The position numbers were made by a program, and so were the translations under genes. A DNA stretch of 64,000 nucleotides from Streptomyces bacillaris (GTDB taxonomy: Bacteria > Actinomycetota > Actinomycetes > Streptomycetales > Streptomycetaceae): positions 4,774,001 through 4,838,000 of the forward strand of contig NZ_CP029378.1 in assembly GCF_003268675.1 (NCBI RefSeq), read 5' to 3'. The notes beneath the pieces were generated by a model, which ran no database searches, had not been told where the DNA came from, and worked only from the letters and a program-made list of their open reading frames with translations. This document shows positions 17,270 to 25,801 of this stretch, in pieces (positions within the stretch are counted from its first letter, which is position 1; each line of letters opens with the position of its first letter).

Positions 17270-18315
17270 GGGATGTGCCTTTCCCGGCCGGGAGTCGTCT
17301 CGTCCGTCCGGTCGTCCGTCCGCTCGCCCGTGCGCCGCAGCGACCCGAGGGACAGGGCCGCCGCGAAGGCCGTGACCAGCGTGGAGTGGTAGCAGTCGAT
17401 GAAGGGGTACGGGTCCGGGGCGGGGTCCTGGACCGGCACGCCCGTCTCCGGGACGCAGCCGGTCGGGTGCTGGACGTCGGCCAGCACCGGCCAGACCGCG
17501 TCCAGCAGCTCCTCCGGCGCCGGGCCCGGGAGCGAGGACGCCACCGCCAGCAGCTCGCCGGTCAGGTCCCACTGGCCGCTCTCCAGACAGCCGTCGGCCC
17601 AGGCCGGCAGCCAGGTCCGCAGATAGCCGTCGATCTTCTCCGGCACCCGGTCGGGCATCCGGCCCCAGTCGGTGAGGTGGAAGACGGTGTGGGTCAGCGC
17701 GTAGCCCGACGGGCCCTCGAACATCCACGGCTCCGAGAGCCCGCCCAGCCAGGTCCGGGCGAGCACCCCGCCCGCGTCGGTGTGGGTCAGCGCCCCCACC
17801 CGCCGCTCGGAGTTGACCAGCCCGAGCTGCCGGTTGGCGTGCTGCTCGGTGTGGGCCCAGGCGCGGGTCGCGGTGAGCGGGCGGGCCAGCGCCTCGAACC
17901 CCTCGTGGCGCAGCCCGTGCCCGGCGAAGGCGGCGTAGATCTCGTACGGGTAGGCCGCGAAGGGTTCGAGGCGGAGCAGCTCCAGGAGGAGCTGGCCCTG
18001 GGAGACCTCCTGCCAGGCGTACGTGACGAGGTCCCCGGCCACCTCGTGCTCCGGGGTGCCGGGGGCGGTGGCGGCGGTGACCGTGGAGCAGAGCTGGGCC
18101 AGTTCGCCGAGGGGCTTGAGCGTGGCGTTGACCTGGGTGTGGGGTTCCAGGACGTCGTCGGGGAGCGCGAACCGGGTGCGGTGCGCGTCGGTCCAGGCGA
18201 GGGCCCCGCGCAGGACGTGCGGGAGGACGGCGAGCGCGGCGCCGGGGGAGGGGTGCTCCCGGGAGGCGTGGCCCGGGTGGGGTCCGGGGTGCTGAGGCGT
18301 CGCGGTCGTCGTCAT
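17266..18315 (-). CDS. DUF6895-family protein, copy A
   Basis: 349 aa. Same architecture as copy B: PLGELAQL, AYPYEIYAAF, GYALTHTVFHLTDWG, YLRTWLPAWADG, WDLTGELLAVA and YHSTLVTAFAAALSL. The N-terminus has a His/Pro-rich tail of about 25 residues and the C-terminus ends in an acidic, Arg/Asp/Thr-rich tail. Identity to copy B is modest outside these motifs, so the duplication is old. ATG 18315 overlaps the upstream stop and its own stop overlaps the downstream ATG. Function unknown. Confidence 0.8.
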   Translation of the reverse strand: MTTTATPQHPGPHPGHASREHPSPGAALAVLPHVLRGALAWTDAHRTRFALPDDVLEPHTQVNATLKPLGELAQLCSTVTAATAPGTPEHEVAGDLVTYAWQEVSQGQLLLELLRLEPFAAYPYEIYAAFAGHGLRHEGFEALARPLTATRAWAHTEQHANRQLGLVNSERRVGALTHTDAGGVLARTWLGGLSEPWMFEGPSGYALTHTVFHLTDWGRMPDRVPEKIDGYLRTWLPAWADGCLESGQWDLTGELLAVASSLPGPAPEELLDAVWPVLADVQHPTGCVPETGVPVQDPAPDPYPFIDCYHSTLVTAFAAALSLGSLRRTGERTDDRTDETTPGRERHIP

Positions 18316-19016
18316 CGGGTCCTCGCCTCGGCCATCAGCCGGGCGGCCCGTACATGGAGGGTGACGCGGGGGTCGTGGCCGCCCATCAGCTCGATGAAAT
18401 CGAGGCCGCGCTCCAGGCCCAGAGTGGCCGGCTCGCCGCCGGTCGCAGCGAGCCAGCGGCCCGCGCCCGCCGCCTGGAGCCAGTCGCGCCGCCGGACCGC
18501 GCGGACGAAGCCGCGCGCGAGGTCGACCGCCCGCGCCGCCGCGGCCCGCTGCACGGCCGAGGGGGCGGCCGGTACGGCGAGGGGGGCGAGGACCGAGAGC
18601 TGGTGGGTGAAGGACTGCCAGGGCGCCTGCTCCAGCCAGGCCGCGTCCGGCTCCTCGTAGGTGACCGCCGGGGCGCCCGGGGGCGGCGGGGCGATCCGCC
18701 GGAGCGTGGAGATCATGTGCCAGTGGCTCCAGGCCGTCGCGGCCGGGGCGTCGGGCTTGGGCGGGAACTCCCGTACCGCCCGGTCGAGCACGGCGACGTC
18801 CCCCGGATGCGGGTTGCGTCCGTACAGCACGCTCGGCAGCAGCACGTCGGCGCCGATGACCCGCGCCGCCGCGATTCCGGTCCGGTTCTCCTCGTCGATT
18901 CCCGCCGCGCCGCACACCGTGGCGAGGTGGTCCCCCCTCCGAAGAGCGAGGACCACCTCTGTTGCCAGGTCATGCACGGCACCCGCTAGCGGGGACGGAG
19001 CATGTGTCTGGTCCAT
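18312..19016 (-). CDS. Unknown 234-aa protein of the small-peptide operon
   Basis: Starts at ATG 19016, 10 bp after the peptide gene's stop, with CGGA as a weak ribosome site. Soluble, rich in Ala, Arg and His; WSHWHMISTLRRIA and FTHQLSVLAPLAVP are the most motif-like parts, and it ends FIELMGGHDPRVTLHVRAARLM. No catalytic motif or known fold that I recognise. Its place between a small peptide and two DUF6895 proteins suggests it belongs to the same pathway. Confidence 0.7.
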   Translation of the reverse strand: MDQTHAPSPLAGAVHDLATEVVLALRRGDHLATVCGAAGIDEENRTGIAAARVIGADVLLPSVLYGRNPHPGDVAVLDRAVREFPPKPDAPAATAWSHWHMISTLRRIAPPPPGAPAVTYEEPDAAWLEQAPWQSFTHQLSVLAPLAVPAAPSAVQRAAAARAVDLARGFVRAVRRRDWLQAAGAGRWLAATGGEPATLGLERGLDFIELMGGHDPRVTLHVRAARLMAEARTR

Positions 19017-19026
19017 GTTCCGACGT

Positions 19027-19203
19027 TCAGCCCTTCTTCGGGCGCGGGGTCGGAGGCGAAAGCAGCAGGGCGCCGCCGCCCGCGAGAAGCGCGAGGTAGG
19101 CGCATTCGCGGGTGTCGCGGTACACGCCGTCGATCTCGCCCGGGTTGAGTGCGGCGTCGAGGTCGAACTCGATGTCGGTGGCAGTGGTGTCCGTGGTGTA
19201 CAT
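19027..19203 (-). CDS. 58-aa peptide heading the DUF6895 operon; candidate precursor peptide
   Basis: Read directly from the minus strand: M-Y-T-T-D-T-T-A-T-D, then IEFDLDAALNPGEIDG, then VYRDTRECAYLALL, AGGGALLLSPP and TPRPKKG before TGA. The first half is acidic with an FDLD box like that in leader peptides of several ribosomal-peptide families; the second half holds the single Cys, a hydrophobic Leu/Ala/Gly run and a basic Pro-rich tail. That leader-then-core polarity suggests a modified-peptide precursor, but no classical maturation enzyme is beside it. GGGGA lies 12 bases before the ATG. The alternative is a small membrane-associated partner protein. Confidence 0.6.
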   Translation of the reverse strand: MYTTDTTATDIEFDLDAALNPGEIDGVYRDTRECAYLALLAGGGALLLSPPTPRPKKG

Positions 19204-19701
19204 GAGGTTGTTCCCCGTCCTGTGGGAAATGGGGTGGACGTAACGAGTGAAAAGGAGGAATGGAGGCTCCGCAAATCGGGAGCGGAAAGCTGTGGAAATC
19301 GACTATTCAATTGAATGGTGAATTCATGGGCCGAATGGGTGAGGGGGGTGGCGTAATCCGGGGAATTTCCGGGGGTGGCGCGGGGGTGGTGCGCGGGCGC
19401 ATTCACTCCGGACGGCGGGGCGCGTGCGGGGGCGCTCGGCCGACCGCCGATCAGGAGCGCCCGGTCCGCCGGTCCTGGCCGTTCCGTCCGCCGGTCACGG
19501 GCTGTCCGTCGGGAGCCCTCCGGCGGGCCATGCGGCGGCAAAGGGCGGCAAAAGGAGGCCAAGAACGCATCAATAACGGCTCTGAACTGGTGCGTCAGCC
19601 CCCGCACGGGTGTCCACTGGAGGGGACGGGCCACCTGTTCGAACCCCTCGGGCGGGGAGGCCGTCCCCGGAGTGCCTGACCGGCGGACAAGAGGAGCGGG
19701 T
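19204..19701. promoter_or_regulatory. 498-bp divergent intergenic region with AT-rich palindrome
   Basis: No gene is convincing here. At 19301-19328 there is an AT-rich island, unusual for this genome, containing the perfect palindrome ATTCAATTGAAT (19305-19316) followed by GAATTC. It lies about 100 bp upstream of the 58-aa peptide gene and is the best candidate for that operon's promoter or operator. Confidence 0.45.
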
Positions 19702-20061
19702 ATGAGCGAGATCGCAGCGACCACCGTCCACGAGGCGTACGCCTTCGCGTGCATGCGGTGCGGGTACGGCTGGGAGCAGTCCTACGAGATAGAGCACCAC
19801 GTGGACCTCCACGGCCACGAGTTCGTCACCTACACGGCCGACGGCGAGCGCGTGCCGTCCCCGCTCTCCACCCCCACCTGCACCAACTGCGGCGGGCACG
19901 TGGTCCGCATCATGCGGGCCGGGCGCGTGGCCGATGTGCAGAAGCTGCTCCAGCGCCAGCACGGCCCCGCGCGCACGGCGGAGCCCGCCGGGCCCGTCGG
20001 CGCCGACACCGGGCCGGAGCGCCACCACTGGCGGCTGTCGGACCTGTTCCACCGCAGGTGA
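19702..20061 (+). CDS. Zinc-ribbon-like small protein
   Basis: 119 aa from ATG 19702 with AAGAGGAG upstream. Two CxxC pairs, CMRCGYGW near residue 17 and CTNCGG near 59, form a likely zinc ribbon. A short helix (VADVQKLLQRQ) and a His-rich end (WRLSDLFHRR) follow. No signal peptide. Common as a hypothetical protein next to tatD in Streptomyces, as far as I recall; role unknown. Confidence 0.72.
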   Translation: MSEIAATTVHEAYAFACMRCGYGWEQSYEIEHHVDLHGHEFVTYTADGERVPSPLSTPTCTNCGGHVVRIMRAGRVADVQKLLQRQHGPARTAEPAGPVGADTGPERHHWRLSDLFHRR

Positions 20062-20279
20062 GACCTGGGGACGGTCGGCTGTCCGGGGACCGGGGCCGGT
20101 ACGGGCCCGGGCCTGTTCGTGGTCCGGGTCCGGTTCCGGCCTGGCCCGGAGCCCGGCGTACGTGAGCCGGGCCCGGTGCCGCCGGTGGAGCGCCTCCCCG
20201 CGTGAGGACCGTGAGAGCGGTGAGGGCCCGGTCCTCGTACGCCGGCGGACCGGGCCCCTCGTACATCCATGGCCCCTCG

Positions 20280-20292
20280 TAGAGTCGTGCGC
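20280..20292 (+). promoter_or_regulatory. -10 box of a probable leaderless promoter for tatD
   Basis: TAGAGT (20280-20285) lies 7 bases before the ATG, the typical spacing for leaderless Streptomyces transcripts. No Shine-Dalgarno precedes the start. Confidence 0.55.
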
Positions 20293-21168
20293 ATGAGCCG
20301 TACCGAAGCCCCGCCGCTGCCCGAACCCCTCCGGGTCCCGGTCGCCGACTCCCACACCCACCTGGACATGCAGGACTCCACCGTCGAGGAGGCCCTCGCC
20401 CGGGCCGCCGCGGTGAACGTGACGACGGTGGTCCAGGTGGGCTGCGACGTGGCGGGCTCCCGCTGGGCCGCCGAGACCGCGGCCGCCCACCCCGCCGTCC
20501 ACGCCTCGGTCGCCCTGCACCCCAACGAGGCCCCGCGCATCGTCCACGGGTACGTCGAGGGCGCCGCCGGGACCGCGCGGCAGGGGGCCCGGGAGCCCGG
20601 CGGCAAGGCCGCGCTGGACGACGCCCTCGCGGAGATCGACGCGCTGGCCGCCCTGGACCACGTGCGCGGGGTCGGGGAGACGGGCCTGGACTTCTTCCGT
20701 ACGGGCCCCGAGGGCATCGCCGCCCAGGAGGAGTCCTTCCGGGCCCACATCGAGATCGCCAAGCGGCACGGCAAGGCCCTGGTCATCCACGACCGGGACG
20801 CCCACGCCGACGTCCTGCGGGTCCTCGCGGACGCGGGCGCCCCCGAGCGGACGGTGTTCCACTGCTACTCCGGCGACGCGGAGATGGCCGAGGTCTGCGC
20901 ACGGGCCGGGTACTTCATGTCGTTCGCGGGCAACGTGACCTTCAAGAACGCGCAGCCGCTGCGCGACGCCCTCGCCGTGACCCCCATGGAGCTGGTGCTC
21001 GTCGAGACGGACGCGCCCTTCCTCACCCCCGCCCCGTACCGGGGACGGCCCAACGCCCCCTACCTCATTCCCGTCACGCTCCGCGCGATGGCCGGGGTCA
21101 AGGGGGTCGACGAGGACACCCTGGCCGCCGCGGTCTACGACAACACGGCACGCGCGTTCGACTTCTGA
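20293..21168 (+). CDS. tatD: TatD-family metal-dependent DNase
   Basis: 291 aa TIM-barrel hydrolase. Metal ligands are visible in order: DSHTHLD (HxH) near residue 20, ALHPNEA, GVGETGLDFF (Glu), VIHDRDAH (His), FHCYSG (His) and ETDAPFLTP (Asp). Family members are 3'-5' exonucleases/DNases for repair. Start chosen at ATG 20293 because of the -10 box seven bases before it; an upstream in-frame ATG at 20269 is less likely. First of a co-directional housekeeping group with rpfB, rsmA and ispE. Confidence 0.92.
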   Translation: MSRTEAPPLPEPLRVPVADSHTHLDMQDSTVEEALARAAAVNVTTVVQVGCDVAGSRWAAETAAAHPAVHASVALHPNEAPRIVHGYVEGAAGTARQGAREPGGKAALDDALAEIDALAALDHVRGVGETGLDFFRTGPEGIAAQEESFRAHIEIAKRHGKALVIHDRDAHADVLRVLADAGAPERTVFHCYSGDAEMAEVCARAGYFMSFAGNVTFKNAQPLRDALAVTPMELVLVETDAPFLTPAPYRGRPNAPYLIPVTLRAMAGVKGVDEDTLAAAVYDNTARAFDF

Positions 21169-21281
21169 GGCCAGGAGAACCCTGCGGCAACTCTCCGTAG
21201 CCGTGTCGTTTTGATGCGTCACCGAAGCTCCGCTATCGTCCCCGCGCACGACGGGGGCAAGGGCGGATCTTCGGGAGCGGC

Positions 21282-22748
21282 GTGAGAACTTCGCAGGGCA
21301 GTCACCGGGCAGCGCGCGGCGGCGGTGGACGGGGTACGGCGACGGCGCCACCGACTGCCGCGCCCGTGGCGGCACCGCTCCCCGGCGCGCTCCACGACCG
21401 GTTCCACGACCGGTTCCGCGACCAGCCGACCGTGGCCGACGGACTCTCCGTGGCAGCCCCCGCCCACCCTGCCCCGGCCCCCTTTCACGCCCCGACGGCC
21501 GCCCAGGCCCACGCCCCGACCGTCGTCGACCTCCCGCTCGCCGTCGACCCTCCGCTCGCCGCCGGGCCCCCGTCCACCGTGCCCCGGCAGGGCCCCACCC
21601 GCGCCGAGGTCCGGCGGGCCGCCAAGCGCCGCCGGACCCCCGCCCCGAACCCCGAAAACCTGAAGCTCGCCCGTCTCGTCCCCCGGGCCCTCGTCGTCGC
21701 CTTCCTGGCCGGGGGCACCGCCGCGTTCGTCGCCCACGACAAGGCGGTCCGGCTGGACGTCGACGGCACGCCCCGCACCCTGCACACCTTCGCCGACGAC
21801 GTCACCGAACTCCTGGCCGACGAGGGCGTCACCGTCGGCACCCACGACCGCGTCTCCCCGGCCCCCGGCACCGACCTGGCCCACGGCGACGAGGTCACCG
21901 TCCGCTACGGCCGCCCCCTCGACCTCACCCTCGACGGCCACCACCGCCGGGTCTGGACGACCGCCGGCACCGTGGAGGAGGCCCTCCGCGCCCTCGGGGT
22001 CCGTACCGAGGGCGCGTACCTCTCCGTCCCCCGCTCGGCCCCCGTCGCCCGCACCGGCCTCACCCTCACCGTCCGCACCGAACGCACCGTGACCTTCATG
22101 GCCGACGGCCAGGAGCGCACCCTGCGCACCAACGCCGCCACCGTCCACGAAGCCCTCGCCCAGGCGGGCATCACCCTGGAAGGGCTGGACACCACCTCCG
22201 TCGCCGCCACGAGCTTCCCCCGCGACGGGCAGACGGTCTCCGTCCTGCGGATCACCGACACCCACGAGGTGCGCGAGGAGAGCGTCCCGTACGCCGTCGA
22301 GCGCAGCGAGGACCCCGAGCTGTTCCGGGGCATCGAACGGGTGGAGCGGGCCGGGCGCAACGGCGTGCGCCGGGTCACGTACGCCGTCCGGACCGTCAAC
22401 GGCGTACGGCAGAAGCCCCGCCGCACCGCCGAGGAACTGGTCCACCGGCCGGTCAGCCGCATCGTGCGCACCGGCACCCGCCAGCGCCCCGCCTCGGTCG
22501 CCGGGGCGGACGGGCTGAACTGGGCCGCGCTCGCCGCCTGCGAGTCCGGCGGGCGGCCGGGGGCGGTCGACCCGAGCGGGACGTACGGCGGGCTGTACCA
22601 GTTCGACACGCAGACCTGGCAGTCGCTCGGCGGCAGCGGGCGGCCCCAGGACGCGCCCGCCGCCGAGCAGACGTACCGGGCGAAGAAGCTGTACGTACAG
22701 CGGGGGGCGAGTCCGTGGCCGCACTGCGGCCGTAGGCTTACCGGGTGA
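21282..22748 (+). CDS. rpfB: Resuscitation-promoting factor RpfB
   Basis: 488 aa from GTG 21282 with GGGAG upstream. A long cytosolic Pro/Ala-rich tail (about 1-125), one membrane span near 130-150 (LVPRALVVAFLAGGTAAFV), three DUF348 repeats (each with a GTxRT/ADD-type strand pattern), a G5 domain (about 325-400) and a C-terminal lysozyme-like Rpf domain (NWAALAACESGGRPGAVDPSG with catalytic Glu, then GGLYQFDTQTW). It cleaves peptidoglycan during spore germination and growth resumption. The stop overlaps the rsmA start (GTGA). The tail before the span is unusually long. Confidence 0.92.
   Translation: MRTSQGSHRAARGGGGRGTATAPPTAAPVAAPLPGALHDRFHDRFRDQPTVADGLSVAAPAHPAPAPFHAPTAAQAHAPTVVDLPLAVDPPLAAGPPSTVPRQGPTRAEVRRAAKRRRTPAPNPENLKLARLVPRALVVAFLAGGTAAFVAHDKAVRLDVDGTPRTLHTFADDVTELLADEGVTVGTHDRVSPAPGTDLAHGDEVTVRYGRPLDLTLDGHHRRVWTTAGTVEEALRALGVRTEGAYLSVPRSAPVARTGLTLTVRTERTVTFMADGQERTLRTNAATVHEALAQAGITLEGLDTTSVAATSFPRDGQTVSVLRITDTHEVREESVPYAVERSEDPELFRGIERVERAGRNGVRRVTYAVRTVNGVRQKPRRTAEELVHRPVSRIVRTGTRQRPASVAGADGLNWAALAACESGGRPGAVDPSGTYGGLYQFDTQTWQSLGGSGRPQDAPAAEQTYRAKKLYVQRGASPWPHCGRRLTG
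22733..22744 (+). promoter_or_regulatory. -10 box of a probable leaderless promoter for rsmA inside rpfB
   Basis: TAGGCT at 22733-22738, six bases before GTG 22745, within the last codons of rpfB. It would let rsmA-ispE be made independently of rpfB. Confidence 0.45.
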
Positions 22749-23617
22749 GCAGCACAGAGCCCGACGCCCTCCTGGGCCCCGCAGACATCCGCGACCTGGC
22801 CGCGAAGCTGGGCGTACGCCCGACCAAGCAGCGCGGTCAGAACTTCGTCATCGACGCCAACACCGTCCGCCGCATCGTGCGCACCGCCGAGGTCCGCCCG
22901 GACGACGTGGTCGTCGAGGTCGGCCCCGGGCTCGGCTCGCTGACCCTGGCGCTGCTGGAGGCGGCGGACCGGGTGGTCGCGGTCGAGATCGACGACACCC
23001 TCGCGGCCGCGCTGCCCGCCACGGTGCAGGCCCGGATGCCGGAGCGCGCCGACCGCTTCGCCCTCGTCCACTCCGACGCGATGCTGGTCACCGAGCTGCC
23101 GGGCCCCGCGCCCACCGCGCTCGTCGCGAACCTCCCGTACAACGTGGCCGTGCCCGTCCTGCTCACCATGCTGGAGCGGTTCCCGAGCATCGAGCGGACC
23201 CTCGTCATGGTCCAGTCCGAGGTGGCCGACCGGCTCGCCGCCCGGCCGGGCAACAAGGTCTACGGCGTTCCGTCGGTGAAGGCCAACTGGTACGCGGAGG
23301 TCAAGCGCGCCGGGGCCATCGGCCGCAACGTCTTCTGGCCCGCCCCGAACGTCGACTCCGGACTCGTCTCGCTCGTCCGCCGCACCGAACCGCTCGCCAC
23401 CAAGGCCTCCCGCGCCGAGGTCTTCGCCGTCGTGGACGCGGCCTTCGCCCAGCGCCGCAAGACGCTCCGGGCCGCCCTCTCCGGCTGGGCCGGGTCCGCG
23501 CCCGCCGCCGAGGCCGCACTGACCGCCGCCGGGATCTCGCCGCAGGCACGCGGGGAGTCGCTGACGGTGGAGGAGTTCGCGGCGATCGCGGAGCACAAGC
23601 CGGAGGAGTCCGCATGA
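22745..23617 (+). CDS. rsmA: 16S rRNA (A1518/A1519-N6)-dimethyltransferase
   Basis: 290 aa (KsgA). SAM-binding motif VVEVGPGLGSLTLALLE, acidic loop VVAVEID, and the adenine-methylase motif NLPYNVAVPVL, with QRGQNFVID near the N-terminus. FWPAPNVDSGLVSL and AFAQRRKTLRAALSGW are standard C-terminal signatures. It dimethylates two adenines in helix 45 of 16S rRNA during 30S maturation. Overlaps rpfB (GTGA) and ispE (ATGA). Confidence 0.96.
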   Translation: MSSTEPDALLGPADIRDLAAKLGVRPTKQRGQNFVIDANTVRRIVRTAEVRPDDVVVEVGPGLGSLTLALLEAADRVVAVEIDDTLAAALPATVQARMPERADRFALVHSDAMLVTELPGPAPTALVANLPYNVAVPVLLTMLERFPSIERTLVMVQSEVADRLAARPGNKVYGVPSVKANWYAEVKRAGAIGRNVFWPAPNVDSGLVSLVRRTEPLATKASRAEVFAVVDAAFAQRRKTLRAALSGWAGSAPAAEAALTAAGISPQARGESLTVEEFAAIAEHKPEESA

Positions 23618-24519
23618 GCGCCGCTGTCACCGTCCGCGTCCCCGCCAAGGTCAACGTGCAACTCGCCGTGGGCGCCGCCCGCGCGGACGGCTTCCACGAC
23701 CTGGCCAACGTCTTCCTCGCCGTCGGCCTGTACGACGAGGTCACCGCGACCCCCGCCGACGAGCTGCGCACCACCTGCTCCGGCCCGGACGCCGCCCAGG
23801 TCCCGCTGGACGCCACCAACCTCGCCGCCCGCGCCGCCGTGGCCCTGGCCGAGCGGTACGGCATCACGCCCGCCGTCCACCTCCACATCGCCAAGGACAT
23901 CCCGGTCGCGGGCGGCATGGCGGGCGGCAGCGCCGACGGGGCCGCCGCCCTGGTCGCCTGCGACGCGCTCTGGGGGACGGGCGCGAGCCGCGACGAGCTG
24001 CTGGCCATCTGCGCCGAGCTGGGCAGCGATGTGCCGTTCAGCCTGGTCGGCGGGGCCGCGCTCGGTACGGGACGCGGCGAGAAGCTGACCCCGATCGAGG
24101 TGGGCGGCACGTTCCACTGGGTCTTCGCGGTGGCGGACGGGGGTCTGTCGACGCCCGCGGTGTACGGGGAGTTCGACCGGCTCACGGCGGGGGTGGAGGT
24201 CCCCGAGCCGACCGCCTCGCCCGCGCTGCTTGCCGCCCTGCGCTCCGGCGACTCCGGCGCACTCGCGGGCGCCCTGAGCAACGACCTCCAGCCCGCCGCG
24301 CTCTCCCTGCGCCCCTCCCTCGCCGACACGCTGGCGGCGGGCACGGAGGCGGGGGCGCTGGCCGCCCTGGTCTCGGGGTCGGGGCCGACGACGGCGTTCC
24401 TGGTGGCGGACGAGCCGGCGGCCCGGAAGGTGGCCGACGCGCTGCTGGCCTCCGGGACCTGCCGCAACGCGCGGGTGGCTCCGGCGCCCGCGCGGGGCGC
24501 GCACGTGGTGACGGCCTGA
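23614..24519 (+). CDS. ispE: 4-diphosphocytidyl-2-C-methyl-D-erythritol kinase
   Basis: 301 aa GHMP kinase of the MEP isoprenoid pathway; phosphorylates CDP-ME at the 2-OH. Motifs: VRVPAKVNVQLAVG at the N-terminus, the ATP loop VAGGMAGGSADGAAALV, GSDVPFSLVGGAALGTGRGE, and the third motif LVSGSGPTTAFL. Translationally coupled to rsmA by an ATGA overlap; rsmA-ispE coupling is common in bacteria. Confidence 0.96.
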   Translation: MSAAVTVRVPAKVNVQLAVGAARADGFHDLANVFLAVGLYDEVTATPADELRTTCSGPDAAQVPLDATNLAARAAVALAERYGITPAVHLHIAKDIPVAGGMAGGSADGAAALVACDALWGTGASRDELLAICAELGSDVPFSLVGGAALGTGRGEKLTPIEVGGTFHWVFAVADGGLSTPAVYGEFDRLTAGVEVPEPTASPALLAALRSGDSGALAGALSNDLQPAALSLRPSLADTLAAGTEAGALAALVSGSGPTTAFLVADEPAARKVADALLASGTCRNARVAPAPARGAHVVTA

Positions 24520-24542
24520 CCCCCTGAAGGGGAACGACCGGC

Positions 24543-25043
24543 TCAGCGGCCCGTCGTACCGTCGACCAGCTCGCGCAGGATGTCCGCGTGGCCCGCGTGC
24601 CGGCCGGTCTCCTCGACCATGTGGGTGAGCGCCCACCGGACGCTGGGCGCGGGCTTCCCCGGCCGGGCGCGGGGGAGCGGGGCGGCCGGGTCGGCGCACC
24701 CGTCGAGGACGGCGTTCGCGCGCTCGACCGCCGTACGGTAGCGGCCGACGACCTCGTCCACGGTGTCCTCCGGCGCGGCCCGGAACGTCCCCTGCCAGTC
24801 GGTGACCTCCTCCCCGAGGAAGAGCGCGCGCTCGACGTGCGTCAGGTGATGGAGCAGGCCGAGCAGGTTCGTCCCCGAGGCCACGGCGGCCGTGCGGACC
24901 GCCGGTTCCGGTGCGCCCTCCACCTTCGCGGCGACGGAGGTACGGAGGTAGTCGAGGAAGCCGCGCAGGGTCTCGGCCTCGGTGGTGCCGGTGCGGGGCG
25001 GCGGGGTGTCGCGACGGCGACGGGGGCGGGGGCCGGTTGTCAT
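24543..25043 (-). CDS. DinB/DUF664-type putative mycothiol-dependent transferase
   Basis: 166 aa four-helix bundle. Metal ligands appear as LLHHLTHVE near residue 65 and HMVEETGRHAGHADILRE near the C-terminus, the three-His pattern of DinB proteins. ETLRGFLDYLR and SVRWALTHM are typical of the actinobacterial DUF664 subgroup, often called mycothiol transferases. The N-terminus is Arg/Pro-rich. Substrate unknown; detoxification is likely. Confidence 0.85.
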   Translation of the reverse strand: MTTGPRPRRRRDTPPPRTGTTEAETLRGFLDYLRTSVAAKVEGAPEPAVRTAAVASGTNLLGLLHHLTHVERALFLGEEVTDWQGTFRAAPEDTVDEVVGRYRTAVERANAVLDGCADPAAPLPRARPGKPAPSVRWALTHMVEETGRHAGHADILRELVDGTTGR

Positions 25044-25082
25044 GGTGGGCCTCCTTCGCGGGATCGGCGGCGGTCGGGTGCG

Positions 25083-25751
25083 TCAGGCGCGTCCGGCGGC
25101 GCGGCGGACGACGATCAGGACGTGGTCGGTGACCTCGGCGGTGGTGCCGTCCGGCCCGGTCGCGGTGCGGCGCGGGGCGTCGGCCCGCTCGACCGTCCAG
25201 CCGGCGGGGTCGAGCGCCAGGCCCTCCGCGACCTCCCGCGGGCTCGGGAAGCGGACGCCGGGGTCCTGGTTCCACGACCACGGCGCGGTCGAACCGTGGT
25301 CGACGACCAGCAGCCGCCCGCCCGGCCGCAGCGCGTGGGCGGCCCGGCGCAGGACGGCCAACCGGTCCAGGTCGAACGGGGTGTGCAGATAGTGGGCGGT
25401 GACGAGGTCGAACCCGCCCGTGGAACCCTCGGGATCTTCGGGCGCTTCGGGGAAGGACGCGCCCAGGTCGTGCTGCTCGGCGGTGACCCGGCCGGCCAGG
25501 CCGTGCGAGCGGGCCAGGGCGTTCAGCCGCTCGACCGCCACGGCCGAGAGGTCGACGGCGGTGACGCGCCACCCCCGCCGGGCCAGCCACAGCGTGTCGC
25601 CGCCCTCCCCGCAGCCCAGCTCCAGCGCGTCACCGGGTGGCAGCTCCGCGACCGTCTCGGTGAGGCGGACGTTCGGCCGCGGGTCGGTGGCGGCGGGCCG
25701 GGCCGCGTAGATGCCGTCCCAGGTGGTGCGGGCGTCGGCGGTGGTGTTCAT
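25083..25751 (-). CDS. Class I SAM-dependent methyltransferase
   Basis: 222 aa from ATG 25751 with GAGGAG upstream. Motif I DALELGCGEGGDTLWLARRG, motif II VTAVDLSAVAVERL, then FDLVTAHYLHTPF and LRPGGRLLVVDHG. Similar to TehB/thiopurine-type small-molecule methyltransferases. It is divergent from the XRE-cupin regulator across a 107-bp region with a perfect inverted repeat, so it is the obvious target of that regulator. Substrate unknown; a toxic small molecule or metalloid is possible. Confidence 0.88.
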   Translation of the reverse strand: MNTTADARTTWDGIYAARPAATDPRPNVRLTETVAELPPGDALELGCGEGGDTLWLARRGWRVTAVDLSAVAVERLNALARSHGLAGRVTAEQHDLGASFPEAPEDPEGSTGGFDLVTAHYLHTPFDLDRLAVLRRAAHALRPGGRLLVVDHGSTAPWSWNQDPGVRFPSPREVAEGLALDPAGWTVERADAPRRTATGPDGTTAEVTDHVLIVVRRAAGRA

Positions 25752-25801
25752 GGGCGGGCTCCTCGGGGCTGAGGCAGGGAACGAACGGGGTGCGCGTTCA
25801 G

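Noticed and set aside
21169..21281. c-di-AMP riboswitch upstream of rpfB
   Set aside because: The gap is only 113 bp and lacks the required paired elements; such riboswitches precede other rpf genes.
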